A stretch of DNA of 64,000 bases from DASYML01 sp036399835 (GCA_036399835.1 DASWMI010000168.1:16173-80172); one strand, 5' to 3'. Shown: positions 26,280-35,433, counted from the first letter of the stretch. Translations and numbers: made by a program. Notes: generated from the letters alone by a model not told the origin.

Positions 26280-29200
26280 TTATTTTTGTCTGAGCAGATC
26301 GCGGAAGCCCCGCGGCGTCACATAACGCGTGTGATAGTTTTGCCAGTCCTGCGAAAAACGGCGATAGACCGGGTCATCCTCAAGGCGTTCCGTCGAGGTA
26401 GTGTATTCTTGACGGTCATGTGAGGGCAAGGGGAGCACCGTCTTGGAAAAGCCCGAGTTGAAATCGCCGTCTTTAATCCAGCCATCGCCGACAATGACAT
26501 AGTCGCGTTGCCAACCTGCGGCGGGCGCGGGCAGCGCCTTGAAGAGCAGGGCTATCTCGTCGCCCGCGTTGACCAGCACGATGCGGTCGTCAACCTGCGC
26601 GAGCAGCTCGCGCACGTCGCCGAAGCGTGTGTAGTAGCCGATGAGGTCGCGCCAGCGTTGCGTCGTGCCGGAGAGACGATTGTAGTCCGGCAATTCGGGC
26701 GAAGATTCGTTGGCCTGGTTGATAAAGGAGAAGCCCCTGTAGCGCAGGTCCGCGACCTCCGGTTTGAGTCGCACTGTTTTGATTTGCGCATCCTGCAAGC
26801 CAGCGGCCCATTCGAGCCGGTCCCAGTAGATTTCCAGATTGGTCCGAATCCTCAAGCGTCGCGGCGCGCCCCGAAGAAAGATATTTTCAAGCTCGAAGAG
26901 GACGGTCTTCTTGCGCCCGGCGGGGATTCCCAGGTGTGGTCTGGCAACCACCCAACCGCCCTTCTCGTCCGCGACTTCAAGGCTCAAATCGCGCGCGCGC
27001 TCGTGATGGCCCTGCCCTATGGCTTCGTTGATGGATGAATCGGTCGGATGCATCCAGCCGTCCGCGATGAGCCAGAGCGGTCCCGCGCGCGGAGCATCTT
27101 CCGGCAGCTCTACTTCCACATAATGGTCTCGCGTCAGACCCTGATACTGCCCGCGCCCGAAGGTGTCAAGATAGTTTTCATCCAACTTGCTGACGACGCC
27201 CGTCACGTCCTCTCCGCGATCATCCACGGCGCGCGCAATCGGTTTCGGAGTCTGGACCAGATGAAGAGCGGGCTTGACGGGCGGGACGGCGAAGCGCTCG
27301 TCCACGAAAACGTCCGTGCCCTCCGGGTGGTCCACAACCATCAAAGAGAGATGGTCGTAATAGTAAGTCTCCCATAGCTCAGCCGTCATGCGCAGGTCAT
27401 AAAAGCCTTCGCGCGGCGCGAGCTGGTCGCCGCGAATCTTAAACCATTCTTCCGTCTGCCCGATGCGCGCGGTGCCCAGCGTGTCAATCCGCAGACCGAT
27501 GGCCGAACCCCACGGCACGCTGTCTTTGACAAAGCTCATCTCCCTGCCGTTGAAAGCAAACAGAAAAGGGCAAGAGCCTTTCAGCCGCTGCTCCGCGACA
27601 ACCGCCTGGTCCGCCTTTAGCTCAAACTCGGCGCGCACAGACCCGTTGGGCCAGACGATGCGGACGACATCCGCGCCTCCTTGCTCACCCAGACCGAAAT
27701 GTATGACCGGACTCGTGACAGGCTGTTTCTGGACCAGCAGCCCTGAGCGAATCTCCATCTCGCCGCCGATGCCGAAAGAATTAATACGCTGGTCTCCGAC
27801 GGCCTGCTTTGCTCTGGGCCGTATCACCTGCCAGTGATAATTCTTCGCGCCGCGGCTCGATAAACGCACGGGCTGCCCGTCTGTCGAGAGACCTATCAGA
27901 TCGAGTCGTCCGTCCGAATCAACATCGACAACTGAAAGGACGCGCGTTGAGTTAACAGCCTGGCCGAGCGGTTTCAGCTTGCCGCCTTCATCGCAGAGCC
28001 AGACAAACGCCGCGCTGCCAACGACCGTGCGCGGCCCGTTCACCGTGTTGGACTCTACGGTCTGAAGACCGGGCACGGACATTGATAACAACAGGTCCAG
28101 CCCGCCGTTGTTATCAAGATCGGCCACGAAAAGCTGCAAGACTCCCTCAAGATGATTTGGCGCTGCGGGAAGACGCGCCACCTCGGACACGTCCCAAGCA
28201 CGGCCTTCATCTTTATCCGACAGGCCAACGATGACGCCGTCTGCCTGTACCGCCAGCAGGTCCAGAACTCCGTCGCTGTTGACATCAATACTATTGACCG
28301 CGCGCAGGGGAGGGAGTTGAGCGGGCATGGCCCTTTCGCGGAATTGTCCGGCTCGTTCGTTGTCGAAGACTTGAAGTTTCCCGGAGGCATCAATCATCGC
28401 GGCGTCCGGGTCGCCGTCTCCATCCAGATCGGACCAGACAAAGTCGTGCATCCCTGAAACTTTCTCGAAGGGATGAGCCTCTTTAAAAGTGCCGTCACCG
28501 TTGTTTCTGAGGACCAGCGTCGGTCCATCCTTGTCTCCGAGAACGATGTCCAGATCGCCGTCCGCTTCGATGTCCGCGGCCCAAGCGCCCGTATAGAGTC
28601 CGTTCGTGACGGAGGGAGCGAGCGCGGTCTGAGCCGTGACCTCTGTAAATTTGCTCGGCTCATCTTGACGAAACAAACGCACGCCGCCCGCGCCCGCCAG
28701 CACGAGGTCCGTTTTGAAATCATAGTTGAAATCGAGCGCGAGAATGCCATCAGCTTGCGGAGGGATGAGGTCCGCAGGGCTGCCCGGAGTTAAATCGCCC
28801 GGAAAGGGAAGCGTCGCGCCTGTAGCGAGCCGCACGTTTCGACCATCTGCGACGGCGATGGACGGCGTGCCTTCGCCGTTTAGATAAAATGCGCTGGTCC
28901 AGCTCCAATGAGCGCTTCCGAAATTCGTCACAGGCTCTGAGTTAAAAGTTAAGCTTTGGTCAGGGGGCGCGGGCGTGAAGGTGGGCTGTTCAAGGAGCAG
29001 GAAGCGCGCGAAAGGCTCTGCCTCTTCGCCGGGCGAGGGTTTGAGTTCGGCAAGGCTCTGGCGATATTCGGGGACGCGCACGAGGACGTTGCGCAGGAAA
29101 GCTATACGCGTGGCGGCGGCGCGCGGGTCTGGTCCGTCGGCGGCCTGCTGGACGGCTGCGAGTTGCTGTTTGACTTCCGCGGGCCAGTCGGACGAGCGCG

Positions 29201-29834
29201 CGTTGATGCGTGCGACGGTCGCCCTGAGCGTGACGGCGTCGCCGCGCTTGGCCGCGATGCGCGAGAGTTCCAGGAGACCGGCGAGATTGTCTGGCCGGGC
29301 TTCGAGAATTTTCTGGACCAGGTTCTGGACCTCAGTTGCGCTCGCCTCGCCACCCTGCCGCTCAAGCTCTTCGGCCAGCATGTAGGCGGCCTTTAAGTTC
29401 TGAGGGTCAAGCTCGACGGCCTTGCGCAGGTTCGCCATCGCTTGATCGAACTGGCCGCGACTGCTCTCGACCAGAGCCATCAACATGTAAAGACGACTGT
29501 TGGAGGGAGCGAGCGAGCGTGCGTGCTCGAATCTTTCGGCGGCTGCATCGAAGTTTCTCTGGCGGAGTGCGAGGATGGCGTAGTTGGCCCAGCCCGCAGG
29601 CTCGCCCGGCACTGTTTGCGTCAGCCGCGAGAGGTTCTCTTCGGCGCGCACGTCGTCGCCGACCTGCAAGCCGGCGAGTCCGACATAAAAGTTCTTCACG
29701 GCAGCGCGGTATTCGGCGGAAGATTTGTCCGGCAGCTTTGCGCCCGAACGGCATCCCATGCAGGCGAGGATAAAGAGGAGGCTCAAAAGAGAGAGAAGGA
29801 TTGAGGCGCGTGTGTTTAGTAAGCTGATACGCAT
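26280..29834 (-). CDS. giant TPR - VCBS - UnbV-like lipoprotein with extra C-terminal module
   Basis: About 1184 residues. The lipoprotein signal peptide (ILACMGC, lipid Cys near residue 28) is followed by TPR repeats (about 35-250), VCBS/FG-GAP propeller repeats (about 310-680, for example ADIEADGDLDIVLGD and SDLDGDGDPDAAMID), an ASPIC/UnbV-like domain (about 700-770, with HFGLGEQG and RIVWPNGS), then a further 400 residues starting SCPFLFAFNG. That last module is shared with the gene at 35589 and includes NLEIYWDRLEW, YYTRFGDVRELLA and ALPAPAAGWQRDYVIVGDGW. I do not know a name for it. First gene of the minus-strand operon. The frame extends upstream, but 29834 places the lipobox correctly. 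Confidence 0.87.
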   Translation of the reverse strand: MRISLLNTRASILLSLLSLLFILACMGCRSGAKLPDKSSAEYRAAVKNFYVGLAGLQVGDDVRAEENLSRLTQTVPGEPAGWANYAILALRQRNFDAAAERFEHARSLAPSNSRLYMLMALVESSRGQFDQAMANLRKAVELDPQNLKAAYMLAEELERQGGEASATEVQNLVQKILEARPDNLAGLLELSRIAAKRGDAVTLRATVARINARSSDWPAEVKQQLAAVQQAADGPDPRAAATRIAFLRNVLVRVPEYRQSLAELKPSPGEEAEPFARFLLLEQPTFTPAPPDQSLTFNSEPVTNFGSAHWSWTSAFYLNGEGTPSIAVADGRNVRLATGATLPFPGDLTPGSPADLIPPQADGILALDFNYDFKTDLVLAGAGGVRLFRQDEPSKFTEVTAQTALAPSVTNGLYTGAWAADIEADGDLDIVLGDKDGPTLVLRNNGDGTFKEAHPFEKVSGMHDFVWSDLDGDGDPDAAMIDASGKLQVFDNERAGQFRERAMPAQLPPLRAVNSIDVNSDGVLDLLAVQADGVIVGLSDKDEGRAWDVSEVARLPAAPNHLEGVLQLFVADLDNNGGLDLLLSMSVPGLQTVESNTVNGPRTVVGSAAFVWLCDEGGKLKPLGQAVNSTRVLSVVDVDSDGRLDLIGLSTDGQPVRLSSRGAKNYHWQVIRPRAKQAVGDQRINSFGIGGEMEIRSGLLVQKQPVTSPVIHFGLGEQGGADVVRIVWPNGSVRAEFELKADQAVVAEQRLKGSCPFLFAFNGREMSFVKDSVPWGSAIGLRIDTLGTARIGQTEEWFKIRGDQLAPREGFYDLRMTAELWETYYYDHLSLMVVDHPEGTDVFVDERFAVPPVKPALHLVQTPKPIARAVDDRGEDVTGVVSKLDENYLDTFGRGQYQGLTRDHYVEVELPEDAPRAGPLWLIADGWMHPTDSSINEAIGQGHHERARDLSLEVADEKGGWVVARPHLGIPAGRKKTVLFELENIFLRGAPRRLRIRTNLEIYWDRLEWAAGLQDAQIKTVRLKPEVADLRYRGFSFINQANESSPELPDYNRLSGTTQRWRDLIGYYTRFGDVRELLAQVDDRIVLVNAGDEIALLFKALPAPAAGWQRDYVIVGDGWIKDGDFNSGFSKTVLPLPSHDRQEYTTSTERLEDDPVYRRFSQDWQNYHTRYVTPRGFRDLLRQK

Positions 29835-30003
29835 GAGTCGAAAAGGTTTGCGCCAGGCATCAAAGCGTTGATGGTTTGATAAAAGAGTGCGCGACCTCGC
29901 TTCGTTAGACATCAAAAGCCGATGTGATAACATAACATAACTCGCGGCGTCGAATGGTCAAGACGTGTCGAGAAATATTCTTGCTCTGATAGTTATCAAG
30001 TTG

Positions 30004-30795
30004 ATGAGTTCCCCCGCTCCCGTTAATCAAGAGAAGCTTGCGGCGCGCGCGCGTCTGCTCCCTTTACTGGTCCTGCTGGCTGCGCTCGTCATCTGGGAGG
30101 CGCTTTCCGTGGCGCGCGTCTTTCCGGCTGCGGCCTTCCCTTCGCCGCTCGATGTCAGCAAGGGTTTTGTCGAAGAGTTGCGCGCCGGTCGGTTCTTGAA
30201 CGATCTCGTCGCATCGCTTTTTCGCGTCACAACGGGTTTTGTGCTGGCAGTCTTGCTGGGCCTGCCGCTCGGACTCTGGCTGGGCCACAGGGCGGCTGTG
30301 CGACAGGCGCTCTTGCCCGCCGTCAATTTCTTTCGCAGCCTCTCGCCGCTGGCCTGGATTCCCTTTGCCATACTCTGGTTCGGGATAGGCGATCTGCCAG
30401 CCATCTTTTTAATCTTCATGGCCTCTTTCTTTCCGGTCGTGCTGGCGACGGTGGCTGCGGTCGCCGGTATCCCGACAGTCTACTTCCGCGTCGCGCATGA
30501 TTACGGCTTTCGCGGCGCGGAACTTTTGCGGCAGGTCGTGCTGCCAGCCATCGCGCCGCAGGTTATCACGGCGCTGCGCGTGACGGCTGGGCTGGCCTGG
30601 GTGGTGGTGGTCGCGGCGGAGATGATCGCGGGCCGCGACGGGCTGGGCTTCGCCATCTGGGATGCGCGCAACGGGCTGCGGATGGACTTGCTGGTCGTGG
30701 GGATGATCGTCATAGGACTAATCGGCGTGACGATAGACCGGCTGCTGGTGCGTCTGATGAGGATACCGAGCGTCCGTTGGGGTTATGAAAGATAA
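30004..30795 (+). CDS. ABC transporter permease, NitT/TauT (SsuC/TauC) type
   Basis: A 263-residue inner-membrane permease with six hydrophobic segments. The BPD-type EAA loop region is visible around AHDYGFRGAELLRQVVLPAIAP (about residues 165-186). Its pattern of membrane helices matches SsuC, TauC and NrtB, which import sulfonates, taurine, nitrate or related small anions. A GTG at 29965 is in frame, but the ATG at 30004 is the better start. Followed after 8 bases by the ATPase gene. It is divergent from the giant lipoprotein gene at 29834. Confidence 0.9.
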   Translation: MSSPAPVNQEKLAARARLLPLLVLLAALVIWEALSVARVFPAAAFPSPLDVSKGFVEELRAGRFLNDLVASLFRVTTGFVLAVLLGLPLGLWLGHRAAVRQALLPAVNFFRSLSPLAWIPFAILWFGIGDLPAIFLIFMASFFPVVLATVAAVAGIPTVYFRVAHDYGFRGAELLRQVVLPAIAPQVITALRVTAGLAWVVVVAAEMIAGRDGLGFAIWDARNGLRMDLLVVGMIVIGLIGVTIDRLLVRLMRIPSVRWGYER

Positions 30796-30803
30796 GTGTC
30801 TTG

Positions 30804-31541
30804 ATGAAAGATAAAGTGCTGCGTGTCGAAGGGGTCGTCTGCTCTTTCGGCGCGGTCAAGGTGTTCGAGGATTTTTCGTTGGAGATAGAGCGCGGCGAGT
30901 TCGTCGCGGTCGTTGGACCATCGGGGTGCGGCAAGACGACGCTACTCAACCTGCTCTCCGGCTTTATCAAGCCGACGGCGGGCAACATTGCCAGCGTCGG
31001 CAGAATGCGCACGGTCTACCAGCAGGACGGACTCTTCCCCTGGCAGACTGTGGCCCAGAATATCTCGCTCGGGCTGCGTCATCTGAAAGACCAAGCAGAG
31101 CGCTCGCGGCAGCTCAAGGAGATGCTCGGCCTCATCAGGCTGGAAGCCTTTGCCGCGCACTACCCGCACCAGCTTTCGGGCGGCATGCGCCAGCGCGTAG
31201 AGCTGGCACGCGCGCTCGCCGGCGATACGGATATACTGCTTCTGGACGAGCCTTTCTCTTCGCTCGATTACCTGACACGACTCAGGCTGAGGCGCGAGTT
31301 GGTCCGCATGCTGGATGAGCTGCCGCGCACGGTCGTTCTCGTGACGCACGATATAGAGGAGGCCGCGCAACTGGCGGACCGCGTGGTGGTCCTCTCGGAC
31401 CGCCCCTCGCGTATACGTTGCGAGCTGCGACTGGATTTGCCCAGACCGCGAGACCTGACGCACCCTGTCGTGGTTGACGCCGTGCATCGTATCCTCGCGG
31501 AGCTTGGGCTTGAGAGCGAGACCGAAAGCGTGCTCGTCTAA
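30804..31541 (+). CDS. ABC transporter ATPase, NitT/TauT (SsuB/TauB) type
   Basis: A 245-residue nucleotide-binding subunit that powers the permease beside it. Walker A GPSGCGKTT (about residues 39-47), Q-loop YQQDGLFPWQ, signature LSGGMRQR, Walker B ILLLDEPFSSLD and H-loop VTHDIEEA are all intact. TTG at 30801 could be the start, but the ATG three bases on is standard. The next gene, a hydrolase, begins 34 bases downstream behind AAGGAGAAGG, consistent with one operon that continues to the substrate-binding protein at 32494. Confidence 0.94.
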   Translation: MKDKVLRVEGVVCSFGAVKVFEDFSLEIERGEFVAVVGPSGCGKTTLLNLLSGFIKPTAGNIASVGRMRTVYQQDGLFPWQTVAQNISLGLRHLKDQAERSRQLKEMLGLIRLEAFAAHYPHQLSGGMRQRVELARALAGDTDILLLDEPFSSLDYLTRLRLRRELVRMLDELPRTVVLVTHDIEEAAQLADRVVVLSDRPSRIRCELRLDLPRPRDLTHPVVVDAVHRILAELGLESETESVLV

Positions 31542-31575
31542 AAAATAGCGTGCTTCTTAAAAAGGAGAAGGGTAA

Positions 31576-32322
31576 ATGAATCTTAGCTTGAGACAATGGC
31601 TGCGTCTTCTCTCGTCTGTCGCACTTTGCTTAACGACGCTGGCAGCCGTCGCCTGCGCTCAGCAGACGGCAAACTCAAGAGCCGAGCTGAAGGCTTTGCC
31701 ACAGACGGGGCAGACGGCGCGCGCAAGGCTCCTCAGGGACATCCCGAAAAATGTCGAGACACAGGCCAGGTATCTCTTCTATCTTCACGGCTGGATTATA
31801 GAGAACCAGGGGGTGCGTCCGACCAGCCCGCAGTACGGCGTTTACCAGTATCAGGAGATACTTGAGAGCTTCGCTCGAAAAGGCTTTATCGTCGTCAGCG
31901 AAGCGCGCCCAAAGGGAACGGACGTGCAGCAGTACGCCGCCAAAGTTGTGGACCAGATACGCGCCTTGCTCAAAGCCGGAGTGCCGCCGCAACATATCAC
32001 GGTCGCCGGAGCTTCAAAGGGAGGCGTGATTACCGTCGCCGTCTCGACGCTGCTTAAAAATAGGGATGTCAATTTCGTTATCCTGGCGGCCTGCGGCGAA
32101 TCGGATGAGTACAGGCGTTTTCATCCGAGTCTCTGGGGCAATGTCCTTTCCATCTACGATGACAAGGATAATTGGGCCGTCACGTGCCGGAAATTCTTCG
32201 AGCAGGCGGGCGGGCTGAACAGGCGTAAAGAGATAGTGCTAAAGCTCGGCCTGGGTCACGGCATCCTCTATCGGCCCTTGAAGGAATGGGTCGAGCCGAC
32301 CGCGGATTGGGCCAGTCAGTAA
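31576..32322 (+). CDS. exported alpha/beta-hydrolase-like protein
   Basis: A 248-residue protein with a signal peptide (residues 1-28, ending AVACAQQ; the Cys may be a lipidation site). YLFYLHGWIIENQG (about 64-77) resembles the oxyanion strand of alpha/beta hydrolases. The likely nucleophile elbow is GASKGG (Ser near residue 147) and the late GLGHG His (near 230) could complete a triad; the acid is probably Asp in IYDDKDNW. The expected role is ester or peptide hydrolysis in the periplasm. AAGGAGAAGG lies about 6 bases before the ATG. Placed between the ABC ATPase and the substrate-binding gene, it may process the imported compound. Confidence 0.75.
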   Translation: MNLSLRQWLRLLSSVALCLTTLAAVACAQQTANSRAELKALPQTGQTARARLLRDIPKNVETQARYLFYLHGWIIENQGVRPTSPQYGVYQYQEILESFARKGFIVVSEARPKGTDVQQYAAKVVDQIRALLKAGVPPQHITVAGASKGGVITVAVSTLLKNRDVNFVILAACGESDEYRRFHPSLWGNVLSIYDDKDNWAVTCRKFFEQAGGLNRRKEIVLKLGLGHGILYRPLKEWVEPTADWASQ

Positions 32323-32360
32323 GCGAAAGGACGAACTCGCGCGTCGCTGCACGATGAGGT

Positions 32361-32440
32361 AAAAGCTATTGACTCGTTTAATCATTGATTCAATCATTGA
32401 ATCAAACAATGGTCCGATAGCTTCTTCTTTATCCTTCATC
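32361..32440. repeat. dispersed intergenic hairpin repeat, copy 2
   Basis: AAGCTAT (32363-32369) pairs with ATAGCTT (32417-32423). Inside it GATTCAA (32387-32393) pairs with TTGAATC (32397-32403) over a 3-base loop. The right side, read on the minus strand, runs GATGAAGGATAAAG. The same order of elements recurs at 35370-35433 and, shortened, at 9278-9326. It separates the hydrolase gene from the substrate-binding gene. Confidence 0.5.
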
Positions 32441-32493
32441 ACCTCCTGCGCCGCCCGAGTTCAATCGTTGGCAATTATCATGGAGGTCTCATC

Positions 32494-33543
32494 ATGTTTC
32501 GTTCTTCGGCGACACGCTGGGCGCTCGGCGTACTGGTCCTTATCGCCGTCCTCGGTCTCTTGCGCTTCAAGCCCTGGCAGCGTCTGGCGAGACGCGGTGC
32601 GGCAACCGATGCCGGGCTGGCGCGCCAGCAGTTGAGTGTGGGCTTTCTGCCCGTCACTTGACACCTGACGTGCCCGGTCACGGATTACGCGTCCAGGACC
32701 AGCACGGCGACTCGGTTCGAGTCGCAGCGTTTTACAGATTTCCCGACGATTGTCGAATCCATCAAGGGCGGGCGACTTGAAGCGACCTTTATGATCGCGC
32801 CATTGGCGATGAAGCTGCGCGAGCAGGGCGTGCCCGTCAAGATCGTTTACCTGGGCCACCGCGACGGCTCGACCGTTATCGTGCGGCGCGACCTTCCGGC
32901 CAAAGATTTACGCGACCTGCGCGGTAAGACCTTCGCCATCCCAAGCAAGTACAGCAATCAATATCTGGTCGTCCTCAAGCTGATGGAGGACCAGGGCATA
33001 GGCCCTGCGGAAATGAATTTTGTCGAGATGCCGCCGCCGGACATGCCGGGCGCGCTCGCCGCTCACGCGATTGACGCTTATTTCGTTGGCGAGCCTCATG
33101 CCGCCAAGGCCGAGCTAGACGGGTCTGGCCGCGTCCTCTATCACGCCAAAGACATCTGGCCTCACTTTATCTCCTGCGTGCTGGTGGTCCACGAAAGGCT
33201 TATCCGCGAGCGGCCCGCAGTCGTGCGCGATCTGGTGCGCGGCATAGCGGAGAGCGGCGAGTGGGCCGAGACTCATCGGCTGGATGCGGCCAAAGTCGTC
33301 TCGCCATATTTTCGGCAGGACGAAAGAGTCGTGCGCTACGTGCTGACGCAGCCGCCGGACCGCGTCAGCTACCGCATGCTCACACCGACCGACGAGGAGT
33401 TGCAGAAGATCGCCGACATGGGCCTCAAGGCTGGCATCCTGAATAAGCCTGTCTCAATCCGCGACCTGGTTGACAGGCAATTTATCCCCGCGGACATCAA
33501 GCCGGCGGACATCCATGTCGAGACAACGGGAGGCGCACCCTGA
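32494..33543 (+). CDS. ABC substrate-binding protein (NMT1/THI5-like) with in-frame TGA, probable selenoprotein
   Basis: A 349-residue protein if the TGA at codon 56 (32659-32661) is read through. The N-terminal membrane anchor (about residues 9-24) is preceded by a perfect GGAGG 7 bases before the ATG. The sequence around the TGA is VGFLPVT-U-HLTCPVTD; from memory, relatives have VTCHLTCPVTD, so TGA replaces a conserved Cys. Downstream the frame is fully intact and family-like (GHRDG, RGKTFAIPSKYSN, EMPPPDMPGALA, DIWPHFISCVL, PPDRVSY). A fold with a GU-containing loop begins directly after the TGA. The alternatives are a nonsense mutation or sequencing error. Probably periplasmic and membrane-tethered, delivering a small ligand to the permease at 30004. 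Its stop overlaps the next start by one base. Confidence 0.8.
32659..32697 (+). promoter_or_regulatory. candidate bacterial SECIS element after in-frame TGA
   Basis: Directly after the TGA, CCTGACG (32664-32670) can pair with CGTCCAGG (32690-32697) with one bulged C. Inside lies CCG (32674-32676) - GTCA loop - CGG (32681-32683). The loop starts with GU about 16 bases after the TGA, close to the spacing in E. coli fdhF, whose Sec codon is also followed by CAC. An alternative fold pairs TGAC (32666-32669) with GTCA (32677-32680). Folded by eye only. Confidence 0.5.
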
Positions 33544-35396
33544 TGCTCGTGCGCGGCGCGGGCTACGCCGTCAGGAAGGAATTCCTGATTGGCGCGTTGC
33601 TGTTCGTCCTCTCCTTGATGGTCTTTATCTTCTCGCCCGTGCGCACGCCCGGCGAGACAAAATACTCCGTGCTGGTCAGCCAGAGCCTGCTCTACCATCG
33701 CAGCTTTGCGCTGGACCACTACGAGCTTTCTCTGCCTCAGCCTCTTGAACGCATAGGGAACAGCTCTAAACTAAAGGGGCCGCCGCTCGAGCTGGTCGGC
33801 GGCCACATCTACCACTACTCCGCGCCGGGCAGCCATATCCTCTCCACGCCCTTCGTCGCCCTGATGAATCTCTTCGGTCTCTCGGCTGTGGATTCCGCGG
33901 GCAGGTACGACCCGCAGGGCGAGATGAAAATCGAAAAGTTTCTCGCGGCCCTTTTGATGGCCGCACTCTCGGCCATCTTTTTTTTGACGGCTCGGCTCGT
34001 GCTCCCGCTCGGATGGAGCCTTGTGCTGGCGCTCGGCGCGGCGTTTGGGACGCAGGTCTGGTCCGACGCCTCAAGAGTCGTAGAGGCTGACACCTGGGCG
34101 ATTCTTTTGACCGGAATCGCGGTCTATCTGCTGCTGGCTTTGGAGACGGGCAAGCGCGAGGGCCATCCTGTCTGGCTGGCGAGCCTGCTCGCCTGGTCCT
34201 ACTTCTGCCGCCCGACCAGCTCTTTGACGATCATCGTCATCTCGCTCTACCTGTTTATCTCTCAACGCCGCCTGTTCGCCCTTTACGCGCTCACGGGCCT
34301 CGTCTGGCTGGCGCTTTTCATCGCATACTCCTGGTCCAATTTTGGACAGCTCCTGCCCAGTTATTTCCAAGCGGGCCGTTTGGAATTCAGCCTCTTCGGA
34401 ACGGCGCTGGCGGGGAACCTCTTTAGCCCCGGGCGCGGCCTGCTGGTTTACGTTCCCGCGCTGCTCTTTGTCCTTTACGCGCTCGTGCGATACAGGGCAC
34501 ATCTTCCGGCAAGGCGACTTGTGTTGTCCGCGCTCTTCATCATTCCCGCTTATCTCTTGACCATTTCGGGATTCGCGCACTGGTGGGCGGGTCACAGCTA
34601 TGGTCCACGTTATTGCACGGGGCTGATTCCCTGGCTCGCTCTGCTTGCCATCCTGAGCATCAAAGCGATGCTCTCCGCGCACGTAGAGCAGGGCGAGCGC
34701 GGGCAGGCTGCATGGGGTTGGAGCTTTCAACTCATGGCAGGCTGCTGCCTGCTCGCCTTGAGCATAATGATTCACGCGCGCGGGGCCGTCTCGGACGCGA
34801 CGCGCGAGTGGAATTTCAAGCCAGCCGATGTGGACCAGCATCCTGAGAGGCTCTGGGACTGGCGTTACCCGCAGTTTCTGGCCGGACTCGTGCGCCCACC
34901 TCTGCCCGCGGGATTTTACCCGCTCGTGGCGGCAGACATGCAGATTGATTTTTTCAAGAGTGAGGCGGACCAGTATCTCTGGTATGGATGGAGCGGGCCT
35001 GAACAGGAGTATCGCTGGAGCGAAGAAAGGGAAGCCGCGTTTGTCTTCCGGCTCGAAGAGATTCAAAGCATTGAGCTGCAAATGGAGCTGATGCCGTTTC
35101 TGCACCCGGGCCAACTCGACGCGCAAACCCTGATCGTAGAGCTAAACGGGCGGCAGTTACAGACCTTCACCTTCCGAGAGATTCGCTGGCTGCAAATCAC
35201 TCTGCCGCTGCCTCAAGAGAGCCTGCGGAGCAACAACACGCTCGTCTTTCGTTTTCCGCAGGCGACCTCCGTCAAAGCTTTCGGAGACGGCAGCGAACAG
35301 CGTGCGCTCGGAATCGCCGTCAAATGGCTGAGACTCAGCAGAAAGGATGAACCCGGCAGCGTGAACACGGAATCAAACGAATCAACGAAGACATAA
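33543..35396 (+). CDS. GT-C-like integral membrane protein (possible glycosyltransferase)
   Basis: A 617-residue membrane protein with about ten hydrophobic segments from residue 15 to 415, then a soluble C-terminal domain (about 460-600), mostly beta, with SIELQMELMPFLHP. A large extracytoplasmic loop after the first helix (residues 35-105) and the helix count resemble GT-C lipid-linked-sugar transferases, but I do not see a decisive catalytic motif. Its ATG overlaps the stop of the substrate-binding gene (TGATG), so translation is coupled. The last codons (about 35370-35396) fall inside a dispersed repeat. Confidence 0.7.
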   Translation: MLVRGAGYAVRKEFLIGALLFVLSLMVFIFSPVRTPGETKYSVLVSQSLLYHRSFALDHYELSLPQPLERIGNSSKLKGPPLELVGGHIYHYSAPGSHILSTPFVALMNLFGLSAVDSAGRYDPQGEMKIEKFLAALLMAALSAIFFLTARLVLPLGWSLVLALGAAFGTQVWSDASRVVEADTWAILLTGIAVYLLLALETGKREGHPVWLASLLAWSYFCRPTSSLTIIVISLYLFISQRRLFALYALTGLVWLALFIAYSWSNFGQLLPSYFQAGRLEFSLFGTALAGNLFSPGRGLLVYVPALLFVLYALVRYRAHLPARRLVLSALFIIPAYLLTISGFAHWWAGHSYGPRYCTGLIPWLALLAILSIKAMLSAHVEQGERGQAAWGWSFQLMAGCCLLALSIMIHARGAVSDATREWNFKPADVDQHPERLWDWRYPQFLAGLVRPPLPAGFYPLVAADMQIDFFKSEADQYLWYGWSGPEQEYRWSEEREAAFVFRLEEIQSIELQMELMPFLHPGQLDAQTLIVELNGRQLQTFTFREIRWLQITLPLPQESLRSNNTLVFRFPQATSVKAFGDGSEQRALGIAVKWLRLSRKDEPGSVNTESNESTKT

Positions 35397-35433
35397 ATCA
35401 ATGAGCCAATAGCTTTCCCTTCATCCTTCATCA
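35370..35433. repeat. dispersed intergenic repeat, copy 3, overlapping the end of the membrane protein gene
   Basis: Read on the minus strand: GATGAAGGATGAAGGGAAAG, then CTATTGGCTCATTGATT and GATTCGTTTGATTCCG. It follows the order of copy 2 (32361-32440). The copy supplies the last nine or so codons of the upstream gene (ESNESTKT), suggesting that the repeat inserted at or replaced the original 3' end. Confidence 0.45.

Noticed and set aside
32791..33543. Substrate-binding protein read as a shorter gene starting at the ATG at 32791
   Set aside because: No ribosome-binding site, and it would lose the membrane anchor and the first strands of the binding fold. The upstream ATG has a perfect GGAGG and the family motif continues across the TGA.
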